64,000 nucleotides of DNA from assembly GCA_011109175.1 (NCBI GenBank), contig RDEW01000017.1, positions 689,855 to 753,854 on the forward strand, read 5' to 3'. The position numbers and the translations under genes are program-made. The notes under the pieces were generated by a model. The model worked only from the letters and a program-made list of their open reading frames with translations, was not told the DNA's origin and did not search any database. This DNA is from Dicyema japonicum (lineage: Eukaryota > Dicyemida > Rhombozoa > Dicyemidae). Of this stretch, positions 34,692 through 46,674 are shown piece after piece; the first letter of the stretch is position 1; every line of letters begins with the position of its first letter.

Positions 34692-37073
34692 TCTAATGAG
34701 GTCGTAACCATGGATATTATTTATGATAATATTCCACAAATTGTACATTTTTATAAAATTATTTTCAAATATTGTCAAAATTACTTTTATAGCATGCAAA
34801 TAAATTAATTGGTACGAAAAATTATTTAAATTGTGGACAAATTAAATATGTCGAGAAAAATGATTTACTACATTTTGACTCGCGTTTTGAAAGCGGAAAT
34901 TTAAGAAGAGTTGTTTCAACGTAATAAATTTTATAAATCTTAGTGGAAATAATTCTTACGAGTTGTGGATGCGGCCAGATATTTTTAGCAAAAAATATAC
35001 TCAATGGTTCTATTTTAGTATTAAAAATGTCAATCCAAACGTAAAATATCGATTTACAATTTGCAATTTTTATAAAGTAATAAAAAAATAATTTCCAGAA
35101 TAAAAGTTTATTTATGAATGGAATGAAACCTTTAATTTATATTCCTTTTAAACCTGTTGGGTGGACAAGATTTGGAACAGATTTTCTTATTATGAGACTG
35201 ACATAAAGTAATTAAAATCGATTTTATTTTAGATATCGACGAAATAGAAATTATTTTGCTTTAACTTTTTGTTTTCAATTAAAAAATTGTAAGGATCCTA
35301 ACGCCAAATTTTATGTAGCCTCATGCTATCCATACACATATTCAGATTTAAAAGTTTAGATTGATGTATCTTTATTTTTAGAAAAATATCAAGAGGATTA
35401 TTAATTGCCCTATTTTGGCAAAAATTTGCAAAGTTCGCCGTCTTTGCAATACATTGGCAGGAAATATAGTATATATTTTGACAATTACGAGTTCCAATGA
35501 GGTTATAGCATAAAATTATAAAAGGACTCAAATAAGAAAGGAGTTGTCTTGAGCGCACGTGTTCATCCTGGTGAATCTAACTCCAGTTTTGTTATTCAAG
35601 GAATAATTGATTATTTATTGGAGGATTCCATTCAAGCCAAAAAATTAAGAAATTCATTTATTTTTAAAATTATTCCAATGCTTAATCCTGATGGAGTTAT
35701 TCTCGGAAATTATCGTTGTTCTTTATCAGGAAGAGATCTAAATCGAACATACAATTCTTGTCTTACTGCGTTATTCTATCCAACGATTCAAAATATCAAA
35801 CAAGTCATTCTTAAGTTTTTTAATTATTTATTAAAAGTCTAAAGCAACAAACAGGGGACATAATGTTCTGCGATATTCATGGTCATAGCAAAAAACATGG
35901 AATTTTTATGTTCGGATGTGGGCCGAGAAATAAATTAAATGATCACACGAAAGCATCTAAAGATTCCATTTTTCCATTTTTAATTCATGAATTTTATCCA
36001 GAAATATTTACTTTTAAAAATTGTCGATTCCACATGGAAGGAAGAAAAAACGGAACAGGAAGACAAAACACTTGGTATAATGGTGTAGATTATAGTTATA
36101 CAATGGAAGTAAGTTTTATAATTTATTTGTAGATCAGTCTAGGTGGGGGATATGATAATACATCCAGCAAGTATATACATTTTTCTTTGACTACACTGAA
36201 AACTGTTGGACGACATTTTTTAGATACATGGTTATACTTTAAACAGCAGAATAATGTTGGTGTTTAAATAACTTATTTATGATTAGAATTCCCAATTATT
36301 TATTGAAATAGAAAATAGATGTAATCGTAATTATTTGAATGAAGAAATGATTGAAGGGTGAGGAAATTATTTTAATAATCTTAGTGATGAAAATACAGAT
36401 TCTGATAGTTCTGTCTCCGATGGTCCTCCAATTCAGTATGAACAATTTTTCAAGAAGAAAAAACGGGTAATTTTATTTATATATTAAAACTAAGAAACGG
36501 AAGAAAAGTAACACCAATGATATTCTATGGAAAAAATCTATTAAAATGCTCAAAAAAATAAAGATCAATAAGCATTTTATTTTAGAATTTAAATCAATTG
36601 AGGTTATTGTTGTTGATTACAAATAGCCTGCTAAAGAATCGATAAAGAAAAGTACAAAGTTACAGGAAATTAATCAAAAATTTTACATCGATAGTTTATT
36701 AAAATTTTATGTTTTAGAATTAAAAAATAAAAATTCAAAAGTGGACAAATTTCCAAATATAATTACTATGCCAAATAAATCACATTTTCCGACACATAAT
36801 AAATTTGTCAAAAGATGTGAGGAAAATAAAATTATTATGAATCCATTACCATCTGAATATCCATTAAAACATTTTTTAAATATGGAAGAATTGGTGTCAG
36901 CTTCTCAGTTGTTAAAATATAAATCTCATGTAAAGGATAGTTTGAATTTTACTAACAAAAATACTCAAAGTAAAAAACCCGATAAATCCAATAATTATTT
37001 AAAACTTAGAAGGCCAATCACTGTCCAATTAAAATTTTCAGACAATAATCTTTCTCTTGTTCCAAGCGAATAA
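34310..37073 (+). CDS. AGBL2: Cytosolic carboxypeptidase, AGBL2/3 (CCP2/3) type
   Basis: CCPs are M14D zinc carboxypeptidases that remove polyglutamate or C-terminal residues from tubulin, mainly in cilia and axonemes. The ATG at 34310 is followed by a 30-nt intron, then 'YDDFILNHLKNYGYF'. The N-terminal beta domain reads 'HFDSRFESGNLRRVVST', 'WMRPDIFSKKYTQWFYF', 'MKPLIYIPFKPVGWTRFG' and 'FYVASCYPYTYSDL'. The catalytic domain has the zinc pair in 'HPGE' (H 35564, E 35573), then 'LNPDGVILGNYRCSLSGRDL' and NRTY, the third zinc ligand in 'DIHGHS' (35878) and the catalytic Glu in 'YTMEVSF' (about 36106). A 3' part follows with 'GGGYDN' and 'LDTWLYF', as in AGBL2/3. A long Ser/Lys-rich tail stops at 37071-37073. 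Introns are mostly 23-35 nt with a few longer. It lies just upstream of the SPATA17-like gene. Confidence 0.85.
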
Positions 37074-37530
37074 AACAATTTCTTAATTTTTAAGTATTAA
37101 TGAAAATTTCTTATGTTTGGTAACATTTGTTAGTCGATGATATTGTCATAACATAATTTAATTAAACTATAACAATCTCTATTTTATATTTTTTTCATGT
37201 CGAATTTATTATGCTGACTGATATTATTATTAGCAACATACATAGAATCATAATAACTACCATCTTATACGTGCAACTTTTGACAGGCGATCCTCGAAGT
37301 TCTTTAAATTTTGGGTTGGACAAGATTGAATCTGAATCCTACATGCACTCGAAATTTCATTTGCTCAAAACTTTCAAATGTCTCCTAAATGTGTCACCTC
37401 GGCCATGCTCATAGGTAAAAGAAACACAAAACCGCTAGTGATATTAGCGATGATAAATTTTTAATTTTATGTGACTTTATATTCAAGTAAATTATTAATT
37501 TAAATGTTCTGACAATTTCACGTAAGCATC
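37074..37530. other. Spacer after the carboxypeptidase gene
   Basis: AT-rich. The 67-codon frame at 37211-37414 lacks recognisable motifs. Nothing else is seen. Confidence 0.35.
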
Positions 37531-37531
37531 A

Positions 37532-38450
37532 TATTATTATTATTATTCCCAGGATCACTGGGTCAAAGAAAGAGAAAGAAATAAAAGTTCTCATCTAACT
37601 AAGTGATCCCAGACCGACAAAGGAGAGGACGAGTCCGGCAGGGTCGAGAATTCTGAACAGCTCTTCTCATTGGACATGGCATCGGCTCAAAATTTCTGTA
37701 TGATGGTAGATATTTCGATAGTGTATGGAATAGAGGGCTGCTCGGTAAACTAGCCTTCTTTAAGAGTTTCCGTTGTAATTCGATTAAGAAATTTTCAATG
37801 GGCTGGATTTCGTGTTCTGGTCCAATTAACCTTATTGCAGTCTCCTCGATTGCGGATAGTTTCAATGAGGAAGATCGTGAAATCTGCATTGCCCATGAAG
37901 GACTTGCATAAGTCATCGTTGGTTGGATAAATTGTTCATAAATTGTGGCAAGGCGACCAGTTTGGTCTCTAAGTGTTTTTGAGAGCACTTTTAAAATTCT
38001 CATTTTCTTCAGAGCAGAAGTTACTTAGTTCTCAACATGTCGGATAAAGGTGAGTCCCTGATCAAAGGTTACTCCCAGAATCTTCGGTGTTTTGTTAATA
38101 GGAATAGCCTTGTTCTTCATAAAGATTTTTGGTTCGATACAAAGCTGTCTTTTGTAAGTGGTAAACAGCGTAACAGAGGACTTTGTTGCTGATGTGTCGA
38201 GTCTCCGCTTCGAGAGCCATAGTTCCAGCTTGTCAAGCATTTGTTGAGCAGACTGAGTCGCTGATTGAATGCTTCTGTCCTTGGAGGCAAGAATGATATC
38301 GTCGGCATAGGAGAGTATTAGACAGTTTTCATTACAGGTTTGTGGCATGTCGTTTATGTAGAGATTGAAGAGTTGGGGTGATAGTGGGGAGCCTTGAGGG
38401 ACTCCATTTGGGAAATAGCGAGATCTTGATTTGATGTTATATCATATACT
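37532..38450 (-). mobile_element. 5'-truncated APE-type LINE with (AAT)n tail
   Basis: The minus strand starts abruptly near 38450 in the RT palm. 'FPNGVPQGSPLSPQLFNLY', 'LILSYADDIILASKD' and 'KILGVTFDQGLTFIRHVEN' precede one stop, then 'KMRILKVLSKTLRDQTGRLA', 'QFIQPTMTYASPSWAMQIS' and a stop at 37599. The 3' UTR holds a perfect 8-bp hairpin, 'ggatcact' (37552-37559) with 'agtgatcc' (37602-37609), then an (AAT)n tail at 37531-37547. The YADD catalytic box is intact and only one in-frame stop is seen in this part, so this is one of the younger APE copies here. Confidence 0.85.
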
Positions 38451-38547
38451 ACCATTGCATTTTCTGAAATTCTAAAAAATAATTTTCGTGTTTAGATAAA
38501 ATTATCTAATTATTTTATTTTGTTTAAATTTTGTTTCTACGCGATAA

Positions 38548-39849
38548 ATGGCTTATTTGATTTCATTTTATAATGAAACTGAAAATATTAAAAACGTAAT
38601 ATTTGAACGAACTAAGTAAATTACTTTTTTACTAAATAAATAGAGAGGCTTATTCTAATATCGAAATTGAATATAAAGCTGTTATAAGTATTCAAGCATG
38701 GTATCGTGGCTATAGGTTTCGTAAATGCTTAATGTATTTAAAAACATATTTACGTTTAGATTTTTTAATAAAAATGCTGTTATAATTCAAAGATGGCTTA
38801 GAATGATAACAGATAAAAAGAAATATTTAAGAAAGTTGCAAGTAATTTAATTATACTAAATAAATAGGAAAAAGTGTTCAACATGCAGTATGAATACTAC
38901 AATCAATGTGCTATTTTAGTAATACAAAAATAATTATTTATAGATTCAAAGACATTGGCGTGGATTCTTTACAAGAAAAAATATTTTTGATTTTTATGCA
39001 CGAAAACAATACTTTGCAGCTTTAGTTGATCATAATGAATTTGTGAGGTATAAAGAAAATTCACTATTTATTAGGAAAAATATTGATGAACAAATTAACT
39101 TATAAAAATAGAAAACGAATCATTAGAAATTTGTCAAAAGCATTTGAAAAAAGTTGAATGGGCAAGAAATCATCATCATCTTCTAGTACAAAGTGTCAAC
39201 CTGGAATTTATGTTTCGCAAGAAATTAGTAATGGTAAAAAATCAAAGTATGGCATGAATTATCATTTTTTCTAGATTTAATAGAGCTGAAATTGATAACT
39301 ATATTAGTGAACAATTTATTAAAGAATCTTTTAACACTAAAAAACATATTAATAAAGTTAAAAACACACAGATTCAACAAGAAATAATTTCAAGTTCTGT
39401 TAAATTACCGCCAATTCAAGTTTAATTAAATATCACCAAATTAGGGACCTTTTAAAAATCCGTATGATGTTTACCAAATTCGAAATAAACCTTTAAAACC
39501 ATCTCTTAGATGTCAAACTGATTATTTTTCTTTGGATAGTGCAAGAAGGGAAGAAAAAACGAAAGAATGGATTAAAGTCATAACTGAAGAAAAGTAAACA
39601 AATAATTTTAGATATCTTAAGATTTTATTTCGGTAAAATTCCAAAACCTCAATACGAAAGAAGCCTCCATTTTGATGGTATTTATGGACATATTGATTAT
39701 GGGAATAAATATTTTAGAGAAGAAAATAAAGCAAAATTTATTGGCAAAGTTTTTTTTTCATTTGTTAAATTAAAAGAATTTTAAACTCAGTTATCGCCCA
39801 ATAGGATGTACTTTTGGTGATTTTAACGACAAAATATGAACTATACTAA
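38548..39849 (+). CDS. SPATA17: SPATA17-like IQ-motif protein
   Basis: SPATA17 is a calmodulin-binding IQ protein linked to sperm and ciliary axonemes. The ATG at 38548 gives 'MAYLISFYNETENI'. After a 28-nt intron come the IQ motifs: 'AVISIQAWYRGYRFRKCL', then (26-nt intron) 'NAVIIQRWLRM', and (about 25-nt introns) 'IQRHWRGFFTRKNIFDFYAR'. The C-terminal half has 'LPPIQ' followed after an intron by 'GPFKNPYDVYQIRNKPLKPS' and 'SARREEKTKEWI'. These match the family's PPINR-GPF region and its 'LR-EEW' end. 'SLHFDGIYGHIDYGNKYFRE' corresponds to the family's SSKYGPISYKEQFR. The last splice is ambiguous: the stop is either at 39847 (as given) or at 39818. About eight introns of 25-40 nt are needed, all GT-AG. 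Confidence 0.8.
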
Positions 39850-40059
39850 TTTTCTAACTCTTAACAAACTATTCCTTTCTTAAATAATTTTTTATGATTT
39901 TTTAAAATTTTTATATGATATTAATGTATATAAATTCTACTTTATTTACCTGTGATCACTTGAAGTGAAGAAAAGTGACGGTTTACTGGATATTAAAACC
40001 AAAGATATATTCCAGTGATCAGTCGAATAGATCAGATTATTATTATAGGCACGTACGCG
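39850..40059. other. Spacer with possible LINE tail
   Basis: AT-rich. 'gtgatcacttgaag' near 39952 may be the tail of the LINE on the minus strand. No gene. Confidence 0.3.
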
Positions 40060-41325
40060 ATGCCAAGATCATGACAAAGCATGTGCAACACGAAAAGTTA
40101 ACAATCTATTTAACGTCGCCCATCTTTTTCGATTTGTTGCCATGTTCCGTAGCATATCTAGATCGTCCCCAACTTTAAAGCACTTTCCAATCCTCCTGAG
40201 ATCTTCATCTAGAATAACCGGCAGTGTTGTCCTCGGCCGGCCGCGGAAACGAGAAGCTTCTAAGACAAAATACTCCTCCATTGCTATGTTGGCAGGGGTC
40301 CCCATATCGTGGCGGAGTATGTGTCCAAAAAGCCTCCATCTTGAATCAGTAATATCACATGATATTGGCTCAGTTCCTGTTCTCTTGTATAAGATTACGG
40401 ACGGCATTTTGAAAAAGCTTCGGGAAAAAGGAGTGCTCGGAGATGATTTCTGTGAAAAGAATTCAACAATTCAACTGTCCATTGTACTTTCTTTTCATCC
40501 CTTGCAAACCCATAAGTTTTTTATGGACATTTTGGCAATAACCATCTTGTGATCGCTGTCAATTATAGACCCTCCATAAACACGGGCGTCAGTGACAATA
40601 CTGCGGTCTTTTTGTCTGCAAATAATGTAGTCTATTTGATTGTAGATTTTCGCAATGCTTCCGTCAGACTTAGTTCTATTGCCTGACCAAGTTGTCCTGT
40701 GTCTTGCAGAGTGCATAAAGGTCGTGTTACAAAGGAAAAGGTTAGTTGCTTGACAAAAGTTGGCCAACAATGTTTTTTCAATGTTCCTTTTTCCCCTTCC
40801 ATGTCTTTTAATGAATGATTCCTCTATAGTGATTCGATTTCCAACTTTTTCATTAAGATCACCGGCAATCAATATTAATGTGGAATAAACATAAGATAGA
40901 TTCGCATAAAAGTCGTCAATCTCCTCAGGTTTCTTATTGATCCATTAACTATGTGGAGCATATGCGTTAATAATAGTAAGATAACTTTTCAGAGTTATGA
41001 TCGTCTAATGTTATTTGTAAATCCCAATTGTTTCATTGATAGTCCAATAACGGTATATGCACCGGAGTAGGTCCTTTCTTACAGCAAATCCTAGTCCGTA
41101 ATGTTTTGATCCCTCAGAGAGAAAGATTAACTGAAACTTTCCGTGTTGTTCTTCAAACTCCTTCGATATTTTTGTCTCTTGGAGACATCTGACTGATATC
41201 TTGTATTTTGAGAGGTTTTCACAAAGTTCTTTTCTTTTCCATGCACTAGAGAGTCCTCTGACATTAAACGTTAAAAGTGAAAAGTCATTTAGGTTACAAT
41301 TTTTGTGTTTTTCAGACATACTTTT
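40060..41325 (-). mobile_element. RTE-like LINE with endonuclease and C-terminus but no RT
   Basis: The minus strand from 41319 encodes an AP-like endonuclease start ('SLLTFNVRGLSSAWKRKELC', 'CLQETKI', 'GLGFAVRKDL'), then 'MIAGDLNEKVGNRI', 'NQIDYIICRQKDRS' and 'IIDSDHKMVIAKM', covering all endonuclease motifs including SDH. Directly after this comes the far C-terminus, 'RWRLFGHILRHD' and 'RGRPRTTLPVILDEDLRR'. The whole RT, about 1.5 kb, is missing, so the element has an internal deletion. The endonuclease has one frame break near 41000. Confidence 0.75.
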
Positions 41326-41329
41326 TCGA

Positions 41330-41740
41330 GAGGGACGTCACCACCTCAACCAAAAAAGAGGTAGAAGAGGTACAGTGACGAAATCGATTGTCAGATTTTC
41401 TTCATTAGTCTTGTAGCACTGTATAGTGACCACAGGTAAGGCGCATCATGAACTTCTTGGAATATGTGTCACCGTACGTACGTGGAACTATGCCGTACGT
41501 GGAACTACATCGATTTTTTTCGCATTTTTATAACACCATTCAACTCAGAAAAATCTGAATTATCTAGGGTACTAATTTTTATTTTGATTGGTTCTAGTGG
41601 AGTTCCACGTAGGAGGGTAACAATATAGAAGTTTCACTTTTATCAATATCCAACAGGAGATGCTCCAGAAGCTTGTAGATGCCAAACTTTTATGGGATAA
41701 GTGGAAATTAAGTTGTGAATAATTTTGAAGCATTACAGGA
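41330..41740. other. Low-complexity flank with short repeats
   Basis: 'cgtacgtggaacta' occurs twice near 41474-41506, and an opposite-sense 'gttccacgta' occurs near 41603. I see no gene. Confidence 0.35.
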
Positions 41741-42110
41741 TTCAGCCTCGAACAGAAAGTTTTTTGTGAGCGTTTATATTAGTCGTTTTCATAAAGATGA
41801 GGAGATGACACTACGTGAATACATTTGTAGTGATTATGTCATCTGAATAGGATAGCATTACTGAGTTTTGTCGGAATTGATAGGCAAGTCTATAAAAGGA
41901 TTAAAAAGCGAAAGCGACAAAAGGGATCCTTATGGTACACTGAAAAACTTCTAGATAGATTTAAAAATTTTTGTGACAACTCTTCCTTCATCTATGTTCG
42001 CTAAGAAAGATGGCATGCCATTACTTGACTTGTGGCTAAATTTTGAATGTTAAATCTTTTTCGTTGAGATTTTTCCTGGGCCTTTTGAATGTCGATTGAA
42101 CTCATTAAGG
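41740..42110 (-). mobile_element. APE-type LINE RT scrap
   Basis: The minus strand has 'SSIDIQKAQEKSQ' and, in another frame, 'GSLLSLSLFNPFIDLPINSD', a worn copy of the QGSPLSPLLFNLFI-DLP motif. Heavily broken. Confidence 0.5.
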
Positions 42111-42239
42111 TTTCAGATGTCTAAACTTTGATGGGAGACCGTTTAAGATAATATCTGGAAATGTTCTAAGTTGTTTGACTAAGATGATTAAATCTTCATT
42201 AAAATTATCGTTTAAATATACTTGGGATTTCAAAAGGTA

Positions 42240-43608
42240 CAGTAAAATCTCTCGAATCCGCCAATTTCGGGGATCGGCAAAATCTGGCGGATTCGAGAGA
42301 CTCATTGATTTTTTAATCCATTAAAAAAATCCATTAATAATGTAAATCAAAAAAATTATTGTAAGCAAAAAATCAGTAAGTATTGATTTGTTTCTTTTTA
42401 TAGTTCGGATCATTGAAGATCCAAGCTATTCAATAGACTTAAAATTATCGACATTAAGGAATTCTTCTTGATTATAGAATCCTTTTAATTTATTTAAAAC
42501 TAGAAAAGCTCGCTTATAGTTACACCTTTCTGACTTTCTTCAATGGGTTCTTAACTATCAATTTCTTGTTCTATTTTCTCCGAATCATTCAAATCAAGTT
42601 CTTCATTTTCATTGTAGTTAATTTCGAAATAAAGTCTCTCTTCTAAAAGATCACTTATGTTCATTTTGTCTAGAAAATAATCTTAATTTTCAATAACAGG
42701 GTTTTCATAATTTATACTTTTAATGTTTTGAATTTATTTTGCGTGTGTAAAGCATTTGAATGTTAAAGAAATCTATCTTGTTCCGAGCATAATGTGTGAA
42801 TAATATTGCATCTTTTAAGTTTAATTTTTTGTATGCAAAATAGGGATTCATCCCAGCTTCAATTTTCTGAATAATATTAGAAAATATAAGAGAATTGAAA
42901 TTGCATTTTTACGAATTGATTATACCCTGATTCAGTGGTTGCAAAACAACGTTGTATTCGCTGGTAGAAATATTGTTTCAATTTGGTTTAATTCAATCAA
43001 TACCTAATGTAAATGTTATGAAATTCACTTTATGTGCAGGACATATATCTACAACAAGCAAAATTTTTCTATTATGCTTCCCCAATTCTAATTCCCATTT
43101 CAAAAGAAATTGATTAAAAATTCGGCTATCTATCCATGATTTTTGAATTAGAATATGTGACATATTTTTTAATATAAAATTTTTGAAACATCTAGGATTT
43201 TTAAACATCCCGAGTAGTAAAGGTGTTCGTTTATCTGTAACATGACAGAAACTAAACTTTAAATATTCTTTGCGAGAAATGTCAGATCGTAAGTTATTCA
43301 ACATTTATTCAGATCCTCTATTACTTCTCAGATCATCAATAAATTTACGAAAAATAAAGGCATTATATTTTTTGGAAAAAATTTCTGAAATTTTTATCGG
43401 TAATTCAATTTTCAATTCAATAAACTTTAAAATGGCAATTTTTTGTTTGTTTTTAATCGTGTACAGTTACGTTTCATGAAAACAACAATAAACAATGACA
43501 ACGTGTTAATAAGTTATTTAAAATATTGTTTGGCGGATTCATTTAAAAAATCTGGCGGATTCGATAAAATTTTTTTAGAAAAAATAGCGGATTCGAGAGA
43601 CTTTACTG
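42240..43608 (-). mobile_element. pogo/Tigger-type DNA transposon, decayed, with paired TIRs
   Basis: The ends are inverted repeats: left 'cagtaaaatctctcgaatcc' (42240 on) and right 'cagtaaagtctctcgaatcc' read inward from 43608. Each is flanked by TA (42238-42239 and 43609-43610). Further subterminal copies of 'ggcggattcgagag' occur inside both ends. The minus strand holds a DDE transposase remnant: 'RTPLLLGMFKNPRCFKNFIL', 'SWIDSRIFNQFLLKWELELG', 'RKILLVVDICPAHKV' and, in a shifted frame, 'FLPANTTLF'. The box that is normally DNCPAH has Ile for Asn. The first catalytic aspartate region is not recognisable. The 1,369-bp length and the frame breaks point to a dead copy. Confidence 0.88.
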
Positions 43609-43610
43609 TA

Positions 43611-44050
43611 CTTCTTTCTGGTTAAAAATTTAAATAGTTAAAATATCCATTTTATTTATTTTTTAATAAAAATGTAGCATATTTTTAATATTCTTGAAGA
43701 ATCGATTTTTTATAATCAAAATGAATCACTCTGATTTGTTGTAATTTTTGCTTGTGATTAAAACCATGTGATTCTCACATGCCATCGAACCGTTGATAGT
43801 AAAAAAGAGAATAAACAGTAAAGTAGAGAAGAAGGATGGCTGATTGTCCGCATTTCCATACAAATCTTAAGAGGAAATGCGTTTTCAATCATGAAAGCTG
43901 TTACCAAGCAATAATAATTTGTTAATTTCTATAATAAAAATCATATCAAAATTGACACACATGCCATAAAAATAATATTTTTTTAAATATATTTTTTAAA
44001 TAATAAATTATATTATTTAAATTTTAGCTTATCTCGATGGAAATTTTATA
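43611..44050. other. Upstream region of the PDZ gene
   Basis: AT-rich spacer. A splice-acceptor-like 'aaattttag' near 44028 suggests that an upstream exon of the next gene could exist, but I see no coding exon here. Confidence 0.35.
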
Positions 44051-46498
44051 ATGTCGCAATATGATTATATAATCGAAAATATTCATAAATTAAAGGATCG
44101 CTTATGCAATAAAAGAAATTTTGATTTGGTCAAAAAAACTGAAGATATTCTCTATTTATTGAAATGTCCACTTTTTCTAAAACTTTCAAACATTAATGTA
44201 TAATTAGTAGTTAGAAATTCTAGAAGCCAAAATCCATTATGAATACACACGACTTTTTAAAAGATGGTATTTAAAATTAACTAAAATTAATTAGAAACAC
44301 TCGAAATGCTAAAAAATCGAAACTCTGAATTAGAATTCCATTATATTGAATTGCTGCAGCCACTTAATCAATGTGTTGAATTTTTCATAAATTCTTTGCA
44401 TAATGTAATTGTAACCGCAGTTAAATGTCAAAGTTTTTCATTAGAGTATTCTAATTCGAAAATATTTTCTACTTTAGAAAAGGATTTGAAATTGGAGATG
44501 AAATTTTGGTAATCGATCAAAATTTGCTTTTTCAATTGGAATCATTCAATCGATTAGTTCAATTGCTTTATGGCCGTAAAAGTCCAAGTTTCATAGTTGT
44601 TGGAAGACATTCTAATTTGAAAAATAAATTTCCTTCTGAAAGCAATGTTTCTACGTCAAATTATTCGGTAATCAGTTAAATTATCGTTTAGACATGTGCT
44701 AATAATATTAAAGAAATTGAAATCATCGATCTAAAAAAAGTAAATTCAAGTGTTGGTTTTGGGATTGTTGAAAAGCATCAATTGGGTTTATTTATAAAAA
44801 CAATTATATCTGATGGAGCAGCTGAGCAAGTATTGGAATATAATTTTATCCACCATATTTAGAATGGAAGACTTTTTTCAGGAGATCAATTATTAAAAAT
44901 TGACGAATACACAGTTAAGGGAATGCGAATTAATGAAATATCAGAAATTCTGAAAAAGTGCACAGATGAAAGTATTCGAATTATCGTATCTCGCAATTTT
45001 CGAAGTGATTTATGTTGCTTCAATAATCCGAATATTTATTACTTATTAAAAAATGAGATCGGTGAATTTTTAAAGCAAAATAATGCACTATCAACTTCAC
45101 CAGTTTAAAATAATTTATTTTTATTATTAGGTTCGAAATGATTCTTGCATGATCGATTCAAATGAGAATTCTTTAAGTAAATTAAATAATTCTTCTGTAA
45201 ATTCAGTTTATATATATACTACAATTCTCCGAAAACGTAGATTAAATTCATTTGGTATGATATTCCATACAGATTTATCAAAGACGGGTAATTTTTAAAA
45301 TAATCTTAGGTATTTTCATCGTAGAAATTGGAGACTGACTCACCAGCAGATTTATGCAAACAAATTAAACTGGGAGATCAACTTTTAAGGGTTAAACTAT
45401 ATATATTATTGAAATATTTTAGATCAACAATATTAATATAATTACAATGTCAAACGAAATGGCAATTAAAGAAATTGAAAAAGCTAACAAACTGGATATT
45501 GTTTATTTTGTTTTTTGGACGCATTGGCGAAACTTTTATCAGTTATAATAGTAATCAAATTTTAAAACTATATTTAGATTCAGCAACTAATCTCGATAAT
45601 AAGACCAAAATACTAGTGAAATGGTCCAATATTATCAAAAGAATATAATAATATAATTGTAATTTGTTATTTTCATTTTTAAAGATCGGTCATTGCGATG
45701 CTGGAGGATGGTTTTCGTTTGAAAATTAAGTGGAAGAAGTTAATGAAACGGAGATACAAAAATATATTATAACTGATGTTGCAAAAGAAAGTTATTCTTT
45801 AAAATTTTTATCCTGGAGATGAACTTTTAGAAGTTTATTTATAACTTTTTGTGAATAGGTAAATGGAGTAGAATTGCAATTCTATGATTTGAAGAATATT
45901 ATTAAATTATTATCAGAAAGTAAAAATTATATTACGCTTATCTGCTCACGGCCGAATAAGTTTACTAAAATTTTTGAAAATGTGGTATAATGATTTATAT
46001 TTTAATATAAATTTTTTTAATTCGAGTAATATATTTTTAGAAAATGAAATTTCTACCTCTTATAATTCGAATATCGATATTAATTCTTGTTCATTCGATA
46101 TTCAAAGTGAGACGCAGTCATCTAAAATTAATACAAATTTATTGAGTGTACTTATAATGAAGAATTTATTACCCACTCTATTTGCGAAAAACAAACAATT
46201 TATTAGATTTTTCATTTCGATTTACAAAACTTGTAATACACTTTTTTAATTTAATAGGAAAATAATTCAAAAGTTTGCCAATTATTGATAAAATAATGAT
46301 TGATAAAACTAATTATAATTCGATTGAAGGAAATGTAAATAATTGCGATTAATAATATTACTCTTAAAGGAAAAACAAAAATCAGAAATTATTGAAGCAT
46401 TAAAAAATCTTCCCGACGGTCAAATTCATTTAGAAACCATTCCTATTAAATTAATTAATGATAATAAAATAGAAACAACCGAATTATCGAAAAAATAA
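44051..46498 (+). CDS. PATJ: PATJ/MPDZ-type scaffold: L27 domain and about three PDZ domains
   Basis: Multi-PDZ scaffolds of this type organise cell polarity and junction complexes by binding Pals1/Crumbs or receptors. The first exon reads as an L27 domain ('IENIHKLKDRLCNKRNFDLV', 'ILYLLKCPLFLKL'), like the LD-L--KL---GD...SPLF pattern of PATJ/MPDZ. PDZ1 (about 44720-45020) has 'VNSSVGFGIVEKHQLGLFIK', 'SDGAAEQ', 'GDQLLKIDEYTVKGM' and 'IRIIVSRN'. PDZ2 (about 45220-45530) has 'LNSFGMIFHTDLSKTG' and 'TMSNEMAIKEIEKAN'. A third, weaker PDZ lies at about 45690-45960 ('VNGVELQFYDLKNIIKLL'). The tail ends at TAA 46496-46498. Introns are short, but several exon joins (45280-45460, 45770-45860) are uncertain. 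It has far fewer PDZ repeats than vertebrate PATJ (10) or MPDZ (13), so it is a reduced version or a separate L27-PDZ protein. Confidence 0.7.
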
Positions 46499-46674
46499 AA
46501 TTGAAGATAACATAGCTTCGGTGATAAAATTATTTTTGGACAAAAAAATTTAAAATTTAATTATTTTTAAAAGAAAACTTTCTTTTTGTTTTTCTAAATT
46601 CACTAAATAATATAAATATAGTTAATAAATATATTATTATTTTTTTGTAATTTTATGTTTTATTATCAATGAAT

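Noticed and set aside
41470-41610. Terminal inverted repeats of a DNA transposon ('cgtacgtggaacta')
   Set aside because: Only short, imperfect repeats were seen, with no target duplication or transposase; support is too weak to call an element.
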